Assembly (NCBI RefSeq): GCF_025370775.1
Contig: NZ_JAMXEX010000003.1
Coordinates: forward strand, 1-64,000
DNA length: 64,000 nt
Reading direction: 5' to 3'
Origin: Ancylothrix sp. D3o
Lineage (GTDB): Bacteria > Cyanobacteriota > Cyanobacteriia > Cyanobacteriales > Oscillatoriaceae
Shown in pieces: positions 17,058 to 25,959 of this stretch (positions are counted from its first letter, which is position 1; each line of letters opens with the position of its first letter). The notes below the pieces were generated by a model. That model saw only the letters and a list, made by a program, of their open reading frames with translations. It had not been told where the DNA came from and searched no databases. The translations under genes were made by a program, and so were the position numbers.

Positions 17058-17765
17058 ATGGAAGACCGATACAACCGCGAGTCCGTTGCCAATAATATCG
17101 ATCAGTTGATTCGCTCAACGCCTTTTTTTTCAGGTTTACCAGAAGAAATTGTGGTTAAAGCCACTGCCCACATTGTCAGCCGATCTCACCCCGCCAACCA
17201 GGTGATTTTGCTGGAAAATGACTGGGGTAGTTCGGTTTACTTTATTTTGGACGGGTGGGTAAAAATACGCACCTATAATTTAGATGGCAAGGAAGTAACG
17301 CTGAATATTTTGGGCAAAGGAGAGTTATTTGGCGAAATGGCTGCTCTTGATGAGGTGCCTCGCTCAACTGATGTAATTACCTTAGCGCCTACGACTATTG
17401 GTAATTTACCGGCCCAAGATTTTGTCAAGCTGCTTAACACTGAACCTATGGCTGGCATTCGGCTGGCTCAACTTATGGGCCGGCGTTTGCGGCAAGTCAA
17501 CCGCCGTCTGCGTTTGCGTGAGTCGGACAGTACCTCACGGGTGGCGGATATTCTGCTGTTTCTGGCAGAAGGGCAAGGTAAAATATCAAGCGAAGGTACA
17601 GAAATCCCGAATTTACCTCACCGCGAATTAAGCAGTCTCAGCGGACTGGCACGGGAAACGGTGACTCGTGTTTTGAGTAAGCTTGAGAAGAAAAGTTTAA
17701 TTGTCCGAGATCGGGAGGTGCTTCGGATTCCCGATATGCACGCTCTTGAGCGTCTGTTGGTGTAG
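17058..17765 (+). CDS. Crp/Fnr-family transcriptional regulator
   Basis: 235 residues. A cyclic-nucleotide-binding-like beta-barrel lies at about 20-140 (ANQVILLENDWGSSVYFILDGWVKI, LGKGELFGEMAALDEVPRSTDV), followed by the dimer helix and a winged helix-turn-helix at about 165-230 (HRELSSLSGLARETVTRVLSKLEK). The GELFGEMA box and following R-S-T resemble the phosphate-binding cassette of cAMP receptors, so an effector nucleotide is possible. It is not NtcA: the sequence lacks NtcA's characteristic C-terminal helix region. An in-frame TGA at 17040 makes the ATG at 17058 the first usable start. A UspA gene follows after 74 nt on the same strand. Confidence 0.88.
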   Translation: MEDRYNRESVANNIDQLIRSTPFFSGLPEEIVVKATAHIVSRSHPANQVILLENDWGSSVYFILDGWVKIRTYNLDGKEVTLNILGKGELFGEMAALDEVPRSTDVITLAPTTIGNLPAQDFVKLLNTEPMAGIRLAQLMGRRLRQVNRRLRLRESDSTSRVADILLFLAEGQGKISSEGTEIPNLPHRELSSLSGLARETVTRVLSKLEKKSLIVRDREVLRIPDMHALERLLV

Positions 17766-17839
17766 CACAAATCAATTATTTTGTCAAGGTTGGCCAAAAA
17801 ATAGCCGACCCCCAACTTTCTCCCAGCCCTATTACTTTT

Positions 17840-18316
17840 ATGACTTTCCACAAAATTATCGTCGCCCTCGATGACTCACCCCTGAGTCAAGTTGTCTTTT
17901 CCGAAGCGCTTGATATTGCCACTGCTCAGAGTGCCAGCTTGATGTTATTTCACTGCATCAGTGAAGAAGCCATCGCCCAGCCAGTCATTGCTTTACCCAT
18001 AGAGTTAGGCATGACCTCAGAAGTCGTTACCGAAACCTACCAAGTTCAACAACTACGCCTCGACACCCTCAACCAACGAGCAAGAGCAATGCTAGACCAG
18101 TTCTGCACAAAAGCAGCCGAGCGTGGAGTGCTTGCAGAATACGATTGTAAAATTGGCTCTCCAGGCCACCGTTTATGTGAATTAGCCCAAAGTTGGAATG
18201 CCAGTTTGATTCTCATAGGCCGCCGGGGGAGAACCGGCCTAGCCGAAGCATTTATGGGAAGTGTCAGTAACTACGTCGTACACAACGCGCCTTGCTCTGT
18301 CTTAGTCATCCAGTAA
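17840..18316 (+). CDS. Universal stress protein, UspA family
   Basis: 158 residues forming a single Usp domain. The N-terminus FHKIIVALDDSP is strand 1 with its aspartate. The C-terminal GRRGRTGLAEAFMGS followed by SVSNYVVHNAPCSVLV is the ATP-binding signature (GxxG, nine residues, GS). It is likely a nucleotide-binding stress protein of the cytoplasm. It follows the Crp-type regulator on the same strand, so regulation by or with it is possible but not shown. Confidence 0.93.
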   Translation: MTFHKIIVALDDSPLSQVVFSEALDIATAQSASLMLFHCISEEAIAQPVIALPIELGMTSEVVTETYQVQQLRLDTLNQRARAMLDQFCTKAAERGVLAEYDCKIGSPGHRLCELAQSWNASLILIGRRGRTGLAEAFMGSVSNYVVHNAPCSVLVIQ

Positions 18317-18392
18317 GATAGCCCAACAGCCCCAGCCACACCACCGGCATCATAAAAAAACCACTTCCAAAAATGTTTATATTTTTCCTTAC

Positions 18393-19133
18393 ATGAGCGA
18401 CGAGATTACACATAACTTAGATGATCCTCAAAATAACTCGGCAACTTCTGAGAGTGAAAGCCAAAGCAACCTAAATCCTCAATCAGAAACCGATACAAAT
18501 CCAGTTCTACCACCCACCGGCACCCCCCTAGTGATGGTAGAAACAGCCTTTTTAGCAAGCACAGCCAGCTTAATTTGGGTAATTAACTATTACCTACCCT
18601 TGGGGCCGGTGTTGCGAATTTTATTTCCCGTTCCCATCGCCCTAGTTTACCTGCGCTGGGGCAAACGAGCCGCTTGGATGTCCGCCTTAGTATCAGGCTT
18701 ACTTCTATCAGTCCTCATGGGGCCAACTCGTAGTATTTTATTTGTCATTCCTTTTGGTTTATTAGGAGTCTTATTAGGTTGGTTGTGGCGGCGCGGCGCA
18801 GACTGGAATACCTCCATTATTCTCGGCACCCTAATCGCTTCATTTGGCGTATTTTTTCGGATTTGGTTAATGTCAATTTTGTTAGGCGAAGATTTGTGGG
18901 TCTATGTCACCACTCAAATTACCCAAATCGCCGAATGGATCTTTGAAAAATTAGGGCTTTTAGAACAACCCAGTTTAATAATTATTCAAATAATTGGGCT
19001 AATCTTAGTATTGATAAGTAATGCAGTTTATCTGTTTACCGTTCATCTTGCTGCTTGTCTGTTACTAGAACGCATCGGCAACCCCATCCCTGCACCGCCA
19101 ATGTGGGTACAAGTTTTAATAGATGAGGAATAG
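18393..19133 (+). CDS. DUF2232 integral membrane protein
   Basis: 246 residues. The first 45 are polar and low-complexity (Ser, Asn, Asp, Gln rich). Several transmembrane helices follow (VETAFLASTASLIWVINYY, LRILFPVPIALVYLRWG, AWMSALVSGLLLSVLMG, SILFVIPFGLLGVLLGW, and others). The PVPIALVYLRWGKRAAW segment is typical of DUF2232 proteins, membrane proteins of unknown function common in cyanobacteria and Firmicutes. Standing between uspA and the CobT-like gene, it shows no functional link. STRR-like DNA follows its stop. Confidence 0.85.
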   Translation: MSDEITHNLDDPQNNSATSESESQSNLNPQSETDTNPVLPPTGTPLVMVETAFLASTASLIWVINYYLPLGPVLRILFPVPIALVYLRWGKRAAWMSALVSGLLLSVLMGPTRSILFVIPFGLLGVLLGWLWRRGADWNTSIILGTLIASFGVFFRIWLMSILLGEDLWVYVTTQITQIAEWIFEKLGLLEQPSLIIIQIIGLILVLISNAVYLFTVHLAACLLLERIGNPIPAPPMWVQVLIDEE

Positions 19134-19187
19134 TCAATAGTCCTTTGTCCCTTGTGAGGTTTTCTTTGTCCCAAGATTAATGACTGT

Positions 19188-19229
19188 TTGACCATTGACA
19201 AATGACCATTGACTATTGACAAATGACCA
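19188..19229. repeat. STRR-type degenerate heptamer array
   Basis: Alternating TGACCAT, TGACAAA and TGACTAT units fill the DNA directly before the CobT-like gene start. This is the short tandemly repeated repetitive (STRR) style of filamentous cyanobacteria. A second array of the same family is at 30480-30550. Confidence 0.75.
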
Positions 19230-19230
19230 A

Positions 19231-20316
19231 ATGTTGCAGATTTATACCGAATTAGAAAAAGGTTTATCTTGGGTAAAGCGCTATCGGGGTTGCCGGCCCG
19301 CCTTTGCCTGTATTTTAGGCTTCACAGAAACCGGCCTAATTCCCCATATCTCTGCTGCCGGTGCAACCCCAGAAGACCGGCGCTATACAGCAATTGCCGA
19401 TGCAGAATTTTTGTATAATGGCCCCCAACCAAACCCCAGTTACCCTTTACCACCCTTAGACACCGGCATCTCCCCAGTTCTAATATCTCGCGCCGTCCTA
19501 GAATCCCAAAATATTCCCAGCTATTTATTCAATGCCGGTTTACCCATTCCTCCCACCGTCCCTGCCATTGATTTAGGAGGAAAACCGGCCCGCTGTCTCA
19601 CCACCGGCAACGCCCTGGAAATATCCACAGTCAAACACCTATTTCAGCAAGGGCTGCTATGGGGAGAAAAACTTGCCCAACAACACCCTTATTTAATCAT
19701 CGGTGAATGCGTAGTAGGCGGCACAACCACCGCCTTAGCCCTATTAACCGCACTCTCCATTCCCGCCGCCGGTAAAGTCAACAGTTCCCATCCCACCTGC
19801 AATCACAAACAAAAATGGCAAATTGTCACCCAAGGGTTCCAAAATTCTATCAACCTCAAGCCAAACGAACCATTTAACCTCGTCGCCGCCGTTGGCGATC
19901 CAATGCAGATTACCGTTGCCGGTATGGCAATTAGCGCTTCCCGAAAAGCCGGCGTTTTATTGGCCGGTGGCACCCAAATGTTAGCAGTTTATGCACTCTT
20001 GCAGAAAATCGCTCTCACATATCCCTTAGATTGGCGGCCCGAATCAATCGTCGTTGGTACAACCCGCTGGGTCGCAGAAGACCCCACCGGTGACACCGTA
20101 GGACTCGCTCGTTCGATTCCCTCGGTGTCTTTACTCGCCACACAACTTAGTTTTGCCCATTCTGCTTTTTCTGGTTTACAAGCATACGAAAAAGGTTTTG
20201 TTAAAGAAGGCACCGGCGCCGGTGGATGTGCAATTGCAGCCCACCTTTATCAAAACTGGAATCAAACTCAACTTCTCGATGCTATTGAAGCTTTAAATAA
20301 ACGGACTTTCCTTTAA
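19231..20316 (+). CDS. cobT: CobT-like nicotinate mononucleotide-dependent phosphoribosyltransferase
   Basis: 361 residues of the cyanobacterial and archaeal CobT-like family. Recognisable stretches are IGECVVGGTTTALALLTAL, VAAVGDPMQITVAGMAISASR and VLLAGGTQMLAVYAL, which build the nucleotide-loop phosphoribosyltransferase fold. The expected reaction makes alpha-ribazole phosphate (or an analogue) for the lower ligand of cobamides such as pseudocobalamin. The ATG at 19231 is preferred. A TTG at 19216 lies inside the heptamer repeat array and would add only five repeat-derived residues (MTNDQ). The gene is convergent, 7 nt from the next stop. Confidence 0.88.
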   Translation: MLQIYTELEKGLSWVKRYRGCRPAFACILGFTETGLIPHISAAGATPEDRRYTAIADAEFLYNGPQPNPSYPLPPLDTGISPVLISRAVLESQNIPSYLFNAGLPIPPTVPAIDLGGKPARCLTTGNALEISTVKHLFQQGLLWGEKLAQQHPYLIIGECVVGGTTTALALLTALSIPAAGKVNSSHPTCNHKQKWQIVTQGFQNSINLKPNEPFNLVAAVGDPMQITVAGMAISASRKAGVLLAGGTQMLAVYALLQKIALTYPLDWRPESIVVGTTRWVAEDPTGDTVGLARSIPSVSLLATQLSFAHSAFSGLQAYEKGFVKEGTGAGGCAIAAHLYQNWNQTQLLDAIEALNKRTFL

Positions 20317-20323
20317 AAAAAAC

Positions 20324-20692
20324 TCAAGAGTGAATTCTTCGGGCAAGTAACTGTTCTTCAAGTGCTGCAATCCGATTATACGCTGCCGTCAATTGAGCCG
20401 TTAAGCGCTGAATTTGAGTTTCTGGTGCGATATTTTGCTCGCTGTTGAGACCGTTTCTTTCGGGGTAATTACTATCAGAGAGTACGTCTTTGTGTTCAAA
20501 AGCAATATCAAGCAAACTATGGCTAGAATAGTGACCGCCGTTTTCATTCAAAACGCTTTTTAACGTTGCCTTAGCCGACACTTCCCCATCTGTGATCGCT
20601 TCCGAAATTTTGCTATTGAGTTGTTCCACCACTTGATAAAGCGCATCTACCTTATGAGTTAATGTACTTACTTGTGTTTGTAGTGTTTCCAT
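20324..20692 (-). CDS. Small coiled-coil protein
   Basis: 122 residues with no recognised domain. Residues 1-35 (LQTQVSTLTHKVDALYQVVEQL) and 92-118 (QIQRLTAQLTAAYNRIAALEEQLL) show heptad spacing of Leu, Val and Ile and should form coiled coils. A polar middle section separates them. No signal peptide or membrane segment. The N-terminal coil resembles those of small cyanobacterial oligomerising proteins, but I cannot name a family. It is preceded by a 642-nt gap. Confidence 0.7.
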   Translation of the reverse strand: METLQTQVSTLTHKVDALYQVVEQLNSKISEAITDGEVSAKATLKSVLNENGGHYSSHSLLDIAFEHKDVLSDSNYPERNGLNSEQNIAPETQIQRLTAQLTAAYNRIAALEEQLLARRIHS

Positions 20693-21334
20693 CCGAATCC
20701 CCCCATGACTTAATTTCTTTTGATCAATTTTATAGAATATCTGGCCACAGTTTAATTATCTTTTAGATTATTTAACCTTTGACAGCAAACGATATGAAAC
20801 GCAACCGTTGATACAATTTCTTAAATTTTTCTGTAACCAATTAGAAATTAAAAAAATAAAAATACATATATAAAGCTTTAAACCCATACACTGTAAAAAA
20901 TTGCCCTAAAAGATATGTAGCTTTATTTATGGGAAAACTTACAGCAAACTCTTAAATTACGCATCCCAGTACAGGCAGACAATACGAACAAGCAAACCCA
21001 AAATTTTATAGATTGTCACGCATTCTCTGCCTAAAGGTTTAGAAAAATAATCATTTATATTGCATAATTTTAAACCCCGATAGATTGGCAAGCAGAAGAA
21101 AACAGTTAAAACACAACATCAAAAGCCTCGCTTTCTTCAAAATTTGAATTTATAGGTTAAATTGTTATGCAATTTATATGCAGCAAAATTGGGCAAAAAC
21201 AAAATAAATCTTTGGGCCGAGGCGAGGTCAAGATAGAGCATGGTAGATTATATTAAGAAAAGTAACAAACTTGACGGCGGCTTTGACACACTTATTTGTA
21301 ACCTGTCAATAAAATTGGAAACCGAGGAATATCA
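20693..21334. other. AT-rich divergent intergenic region
   Basis: 642 nt between two divergent genes, AT-rich with no open frame of note. A TTGACA at 21283-21288 followed 17-19 nt later by TCAATA/AATAAA could be a weak promoter for the lyase gene. I see no hairpin terminator or RNA gene. Confidence 0.45.
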
Positions 21335-21874
21335 ATGACACCAATCAGCCAACTGTCTCAGACAACCGCAGAAGCGCAACTACGAGAATTTTTCCGCGCC
21401 TCCGAGGGACAGTGGCGTTCAGAACGACGCTACTACACCCTGCCAGATGGAGAAACGCAAGAAATAGAAAGCTTAATTAAAGTAAAATTTTTAGAAGCCG
21501 GCCACGAGGATTTAATAGAGTTGGCAGCAAAACACCAACTAAGCGAAGGAGAAGTGCTGCTATGCGGAACAAGGGTTAGCTGGAAAAGCCATGAGACAGT
21601 TTCAGGACGCAAAAAGTCTGCCGGTTCCACCCTATTCGGAGTCAGAGGAAACCTACTCTACCGAGATCGGGGTTTTGCCACACCCAAACCCGTTACCGCA
21701 GAATACAGAATGCCAAATCCGCAAACCCTATGCCTGCGAACAGAGTACAATGGGTCTGTATTCGAGGAAGAACTTAAACAAATCGGCTACAAATACCGCA
21801 CGCGGCAAACAATCATCTCGCGGGCGGGAGAACAACAGATGATTGGACAGTATTTAGAAAAACGCATTCTTTAA
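21335..21874 (+). CDS. CpcS/CpeS-type phycobiliprotein lyase
   Basis: 179 residues of the lipocalin-like CpcS/CpeS/CpcU family, which attaches phycocyanobilin or related bilins to Cys-84 of phycobiliprotein subunits. The N-terminal signature FFRASEGQWRSERRYYTL is clear, and the C-terminal EEELKQIGYKYRTRQTII carries the conserved RTRQT. Which subfamily (CpcS, CpcU or CpeS) cannot be told by eye. The stop is followed after 3 nt by the start of a solute-binding lipoprotein gene, which suggests co-transcription although the functions seem unrelated. Confidence 0.9.
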   Translation: MTPISQLSQTTAEAQLREFFRASEGQWRSERRYYTLPDGETQEIESLIKVKFLEAGHEDLIELAAKHQLSEGEVLLCGTRVSWKSHETVSGRKKSAGSTLFGVRGNLLYRDRGFATPKPVTAEYRMPNPQTLCLRTEYNGSVFEEELKQIGYKYRTRQTIISRAGEQQMIGQYLEKRIL

Positions 21875-21877
21875 AAA

Positions 21878-23047
21878 GTGGATCGACGTTCTTTTATTTC
21901 CGGTGCCGGTATGCTTGCCCTCACTCAGCTAATGGCTGGGTGTGGGGGCCAAAACTCAGCAGCTTTGCGAGTCAGATTATTAAAAAATTCAATTCCGGGG
22001 CCGGTGTTGAATCAATTTCGCAAAAGCTTGGATCGTGGTTTAGTTTTAGACTTCAAAACCGAACCACAATTGCAAGAACTTTTTACCCAGCTTCAAACTT
22101 GGCAACAACCGCAGCCAAAAAACTCCCAAACCTCCTTTTTCTCGATTTCCCTTCCTTTTTTTAACTCCCAAGAATCCCCATCTCTACCGGATCTGGTTTC
22201 TTTGGGAGATTTTTGGTTAGCAACCGCAATCAAACAGAAACTCATTGAACCCCTAGATTTAAAAAATGTCCCCAATTGGGAAAAATTGCCTCAACGCTGG
22301 CGATCATTGGTAACAAGAAACAACAATGGAGAAGTTGATCCAAAAGGGCAAATATGGGCAGCGCCTTATCGTTGGGGAACCACATTAATTGCATATCGGC
22401 GCGATAAATTACAATCCTTGGGAATTAAACCCCTTCAAGACTGGGCGGATTTGTGGCAAGACGAACTAAAGGAAATGATATCTTTGCCCAATCAAGCCCG
22501 CGAAGTGATTGGATTAACTTTAAAAAAATTAGGAGAATCTTATAACACAAAAGAACTTGGGGAAGTTAAAAACTTAAAAGCAGAACTGCAAAAATTACAC
22601 CGGCAAGTTAAACTTTACAGTTCCGGCGCTTATTTACAACCGCTGATTTTAGGAGATACTGCTGTTGCTGTTGGTTGGTCAACAGATATTTTGCCAATTG
22701 TGGCACAACAACAAAAAATTAGCGCTGTTATTCCTCAGTCGGGAACTTCAATGTGGGCTGATTTGTGGGTGAGGCCAAAAGGGGCACCGGCGGAGGTAAA
22801 TTTGCGAGATAGCTGGATCGATTTTTGTTGGCAACCGCCGATAGCAACTCAGTTAAGCTTACGTTCCAAAGCTTCCTCGCCGGTGTTTGCCGGTTTAAAG
22901 AGTTCCGAATTTCCGAAAAATTGGCAATCGCAACCTTTATTATTTCCCGATGCTGAAATTTTCAAAAAGTCCGAATTTCTTTTACCCCTGCCAGATCAAA
23001 CCCTCCAAGAGTATGAAAAATTATGGCGCGAAATTCGCTTAGGGTGA
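21878..23047 (+). CDS. Extracellular solute-binding lipoprotein (PotD-like)
   Basis: 389 residues starting with GTG. The N-terminus DRRSFISGAGMLALTQLMAGCGG combines a twin-arginine motif with a lipobox (LMAGC), so the protein is probably exported folded and lipid-anchored. The body shows bacterial type 1/2 binding-protein features such as WAAPYRWGTTLIAYRRDKL and QPLILGDTAVAVGWSTDILP, as in polyamine-binding PotD relatives. No permease or ATPase gene is adjacent, so the ligand is unknown. It begins 3 nt after the lyase stop, a tight operon arrangement. Confidence 0.82.
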   Translation: MDRRSFISGAGMLALTQLMAGCGGQNSAALRVRLLKNSIPGPVLNQFRKSLDRGLVLDFKTEPQLQELFTQLQTWQQPQPKNSQTSFFSISLPFFNSQESPSLPDLVSLGDFWLATAIKQKLIEPLDLKNVPNWEKLPQRWRSLVTRNNNGEVDPKGQIWAAPYRWGTTLIAYRRDKLQSLGIKPLQDWADLWQDELKEMISLPNQAREVIGLTLKKLGESYNTKELGEVKNLKAELQKLHRQVKLYSSGAYLQPLILGDTAVAVGWSTDILPIVAQQQKISAVIPQSGTSMWADLWVRPKGAPAEVNLRDSWIDFCWQPPIATQLSLRSKASSPVFAGLKSSEFPKNWQSQPLLFPDAEIFKKSEFLLPLPDQTLQEYEKLWREIRLG

Positions 23048-23149
23048 TTGGCTAAGACGTGATTTGTTTGCTTTATTTATTGCGGCGGATGAAGAGATCA
23101 AGAAACCGGGTTTATTTTCCCTAGCAGAAATTTCTCTGTGGTTGCCCTC

Positions 23150-23722
23150 TTATCGCCGGCCACCCGCAGGAGTAACGGTACTATCTAAACAAATACGACA
23201 GAGGGGAGAATTAACATCACCACCGCAAGTATAAGCCGCCAAAAAATTACCTTGGGGGTTAAAAATTCTGAGATTATAACGATAATCCCAAGCTACCAAG
23301 CCAAATTTATTAACAATTTGATAACGTTCCAGATAATTTAATAAACTCCAATATTGCCGATTTACAAACATATCAACTCGTCCCGGTTCGTTGCCGGTGG
23401 GTGCATAAGCCAGCCAACTTGTAATTAGTTTGCCCCCATAAATATCTTGGGCAAACCATAAACTCGGTGTTGTTAAGCCTTGTTGAGAAATGGTTTGATT
23501 GCTTATAACACCGGCCCCATTTGAGGCTGATAATGACCTAGTTAAACGAATATCTGGCGCTACACTCACCGGACGCGGCGCCCCACAATCTTTTTGAATA
23601 ACTTGGTCTAAAGTCACTTCGGGAATAAACTCTTGCACCGGCGGAACTTGTGCGAAAACCTTTGAAGTGCCGGTAAGCATCAAACAAAAACTCAATAAAA
23701 CAAAGTGCCGGTTAATCATCAT
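23150..23722 (-). CDS. Secreted protein of unknown function
   Basis: 190 residues with a signal peptide (FVLLSFCLMLTGTSKVFAQ). The mature part has conserved-looking aromatic stretches (LWFAQDIYGGKLITSWLAY, QYWSLLNYLERYQIVNKFGL, DYRYNLRIFNP) and five cysteines, including CGGDVNSPLCRIC near the end. The pattern recalls cyanobacterial conserved periplasmic proteins, but I know no function. It is downstream of the aldo/keto reductase gene on the same strand with 40 nt between, so they may be co-transcribed. Confidence 0.72.
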   Translation of the reverse strand: MMINRHFVLLSFCLMLTGTSKVFAQVPPVQEFIPEVTLDQVIQKDCGAPRPVSVAPDIRLTRSLSASNGAGVISNQTISQQGLTTPSLWFAQDIYGGKLITSWLAYAPTGNEPGRVDMFVNRQYWSLLNYLERYQIVNKFGLVAWDYRYNLRIFNPQGNFLAAYTCGGDVNSPLCRICLDSTVTPAGGRR

Positions 23723-23762
23723 GGCATCCTTTAGGGCGTGGATAGTTTTTAGACGGCGAAAC

Positions 23763-24893
23763 CTAACCCCAAAGCCGTCTTCCTTCTTGACTCTTCAAAC
23801 GCTCGTGAGTATCCTGTAACAAACGCGGAATTTCCAAATTTTCAGGACAACGAGGTAAACACTCTCCACACTCCGTACATCGGCTTGCCTTCACCCCCCA
23901 AAACCAATGACCGGCATTTTCAAACATCCGATAACGATACTTTCCAAACTCCTCCATTTCATAGGCTAAAGCCAAATTGCGTAACCGCAAAACTTCGGGT
24001 ATATTAATTTCTTCAGGACAAGGCAAACAAGCCATACACTGACTACATTTGTCAGTTCCCAAAACCTCCGCCGCGTGAGTTTCTAAGCGTTCAAAAACTG
24101 CCTTTTCTGCACTTGTTAAACGGCCATCCCCATCAGCAAAACTCAAAGGTAAATCTAATTCTGAAGGGTTAGCCGCACCGACGCTGAGGGTGGTAATGCG
24201 CCGGTCGTTTAATAAAAAACGATAATTTAATTGCAAAGGTGTAAAAGGCTCACATAAGGCTTTTAACTGGGCCGGTGGTGTATAAAGTTGCCCGCCTTTA
24301 TCAGCCGGAGAAATAATAAAAATTCCCATATCTTTTTGGCTGGCTAACTCAAGGGCCGGTGCATTACGCTGGAAAAAATAATAATAATGAAGGTTAATAA
24401 ATTCAAAAAAATCAGTTTTAATTGCCGCTAAAATTAGCTCTAAATCGCCATGTGTGGAAAAGCCGACATGACGGATACGACCATCTGCCACTGCTTGCCA
24501 TACCGCTTTCATACAACCTTGGGGGTTTTGCACCCATTCCAAATGTTGCCAAGTATTTAAACCATGAATTGCCAAACAGTCGATATAATTTAAATTAAGC
24601 CGGTTTAAAGATTCATCAATATATTTATCAAACTCGCTGGCAGTGGGGGTCGGCGATATTTTTGTTGTTACATATAATTTTTCACGTTTTATTGATAAAC
24701 CCGCCGAAAAAGCCAACCCCAAATACTCCTCACTTTGGCCGTAACCTCTGGCAGTTTCTAAATGATTTATCCCCAAATTAATAGCTTTTTCAACAGTTTG
24801 CACAGCATTTTCTCTTGAGTTTAAATAACGCATTGTTCCCAGAGAAAACACGGATAAATTGAGATTGGTTTTGCCAAAACGCCGGTAAAACAT
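23763..24893 (-). CDS. Aldo/keto reductase with C-terminal two-cluster ferredoxin domain
   Basis: 376 residues. The N-terminal 270 residues form an AKR barrel (RRFGKTNLNLSVFSLGTMRY, HLETARGYGQSEEYLG, CLAIHGLN, the Tyr in ARGYG, Lys in YVTTKIS). The C-terminal part holds two 4Fe-4S motifs, CSQCMACLPCP and CTECGECLPRCP. Such fusions are common cyanobacterial oxidoreductases of unknown substrate that may couple NADPH to ferredoxin-like electron transfer. The ATG at 24893 (MFYRRFGK) fits the family. An upstream extension to 24941 is mostly Ser, Ala and Pro and is not supported. Confidence 0.9.
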   Translation of the reverse strand: MFYRRFGKTNLNLSVFSLGTMRYLNSRENAVQTVEKAINLGINHLETARGYGQSEEYLGLAFSAGLSIKREKLYVTTKISPTPTASEFDKYIDESLNRLNLNYIDCLAIHGLNTWQHLEWVQNPQGCMKAVWQAVADGRIRHVGFSTHGDLELILAAIKTDFFEFINLHYYYFFQRNAPALELASQKDMGIFIISPADKGGQLYTPPAQLKALCEPFTPLQLNYRFLLNDRRITTLSVGAANPSELDLPLSFADGDGRLTSAEKAVFERLETHAAEVLGTDKCSQCMACLPCPEEINIPEVLRLRNLALAYEMEEFGKYRYRMFENAGHWFWGVKASRCTECGECLPRCPENLEIPRLLQDTHERLKSQEGRRLWG

Positions 24894-25029
24894 GATGGGG
24901 ATTAGGGATTGGGTAGTGGGGGCAGACACAGGTGCGGACACCGTGTCTGGGAACCCCTACGAAATTAGGAATTAGCGATTAGAGATTAGGGAAAATAAAA
25001 GTTTTTTTTCACCCATCTTGAATCAGCAC

Positions 25030-25536
25030 TCACGAATTATAGCCGGGGCTACCTTGATCGCGTTTGGTAAAATCTTCGGGGCGAAGATTCGACAAAAACT
25101 GACGAAAAGCTTGTCTTTCTGCCTCATCAGCTTCTCGATCCACAGGAATAGAAGCATCAGCGACAACTTCTTCCATCACCCAGATAGAGCTATTTGTCCG
25201 AATAGCTATCGCAATTGCATCACTAGGACGGGCATCAATTTCTTTTTTAACTTCCCCTTGCCGAAGTGTTAAAACGGCATAAAAAGTATTATCTTGTAAC
25301 GAGTGAATAATAATTCGTTCAACCGTCATATTCCACTCTTGCAAAATATTTACCATTAGGTCATGGGTGAGCGGGCGGGGAGGAGTTTGGTTTTCCAGGG
25401 CGTTAATAATGGCCTTGGCCTGATCTTGACCTATATAAATTGGAAGTGCACGACGTTCTGCTGCATCCCTGAGTAGGACAATCGGGCTTCGCGTAGCGGC
25501 ATCCAGAACGATTCCAGCGACTTTCATCTCAATCAT
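25030..25536 (-). CDS. Bifunctional nuclease (BFN/DUF151) domain protein
   Basis: 168 residues matching the BFN family throughout: MKVAGIVLDAA, SPIVLLRDAAERRALPIYIGQDQAKAI, RPLTHDLMVNIL, and the C-terminal ARPSDAIAIAIRTNSSIWV. Plant and bacterial members have been reported with DNase/RNase activity. The physiological role in cyanobacteria is unclear. An alternative start three codons in (MKVAG) is equally good. The gene stands alone, upstream of the divergent ribE region. Confidence 0.93.
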   Translation of the reverse strand: MIEMKVAGIVLDAATRSPIVLLRDAAERRALPIYIGQDQAKAIINALENQTPPRPLTHDLMVNILQEWNMTVERIIIHSLQDNTFYAVLTLRQGEVKKEIDARPSDAIAIAIRTNSSIWVMEEVVADASIPVDREADEAERQAFRQFLSNLRPEDFTKRDQGSPGYNS

Positions 25537-25959
25537 CGGCTCAACCTCTTAAAATATTGTCGGTAAAGGATCACAAACAACTCAGCCAAGACTTAGCAGG
25601 GTTGGAAGAATAAAACCAACGGGGGGGAAGTATCGGCCTGTGATATAAGTAAAATTAATCAAAACTCATAGGTTTAAGGCTGTATATATAAAGGTGCGCC
25701 GGTTGAAGATAGCAATTTGTAGCCCTGTGAGAAGGGTTTTTGCAACTGCTTACGGGCGGGTTGTTAAAGGATATTTGCATCCCCCAGAAAAGATTCATAA
25801 ACTCGCCCCTACCAGTATGCCTTGATCCCCTCCCAGATTGACAACCACAACCGTGAGAATCTGACAAGCGATCTTCACCCTAAAAGCTGACCGGCTTGCC
25901 AGCGATGGACTCACCGGCCAACAATAGGGAGATATCCGATCAGATATCACCAAACTGCT
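25537..25959. other. Intergenic region upstream of ribE
   Basis: 423 nt between divergent genes. GATATC repeated as an imperfect palindrome lies near 25931-25948, just before the ribE start. I looked for an FMN riboswitch core and found none. No supported gene. Confidence 0.5.

Noticed and set aside
17058-17765. Crp/Fnr gene as ntcA
   Set aside because: The helix-turn-helix and C-terminal sequence differ from NtcA. Only the general Crp fold is shared.
25480-25510. Repeat-like CTTCGCGTAGCGGC inside the bifunctional nuclease gene
   Set aside because: It encodes the conserved family stretch DAATRSPIVL without insertion, so it is ordinary coding sequence.
25537-25959. FMN riboswitch in front of ribE
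   Set aside because: None of the conserved RFN core segments could be found. Only an imperfect GATATC palindrome is present.
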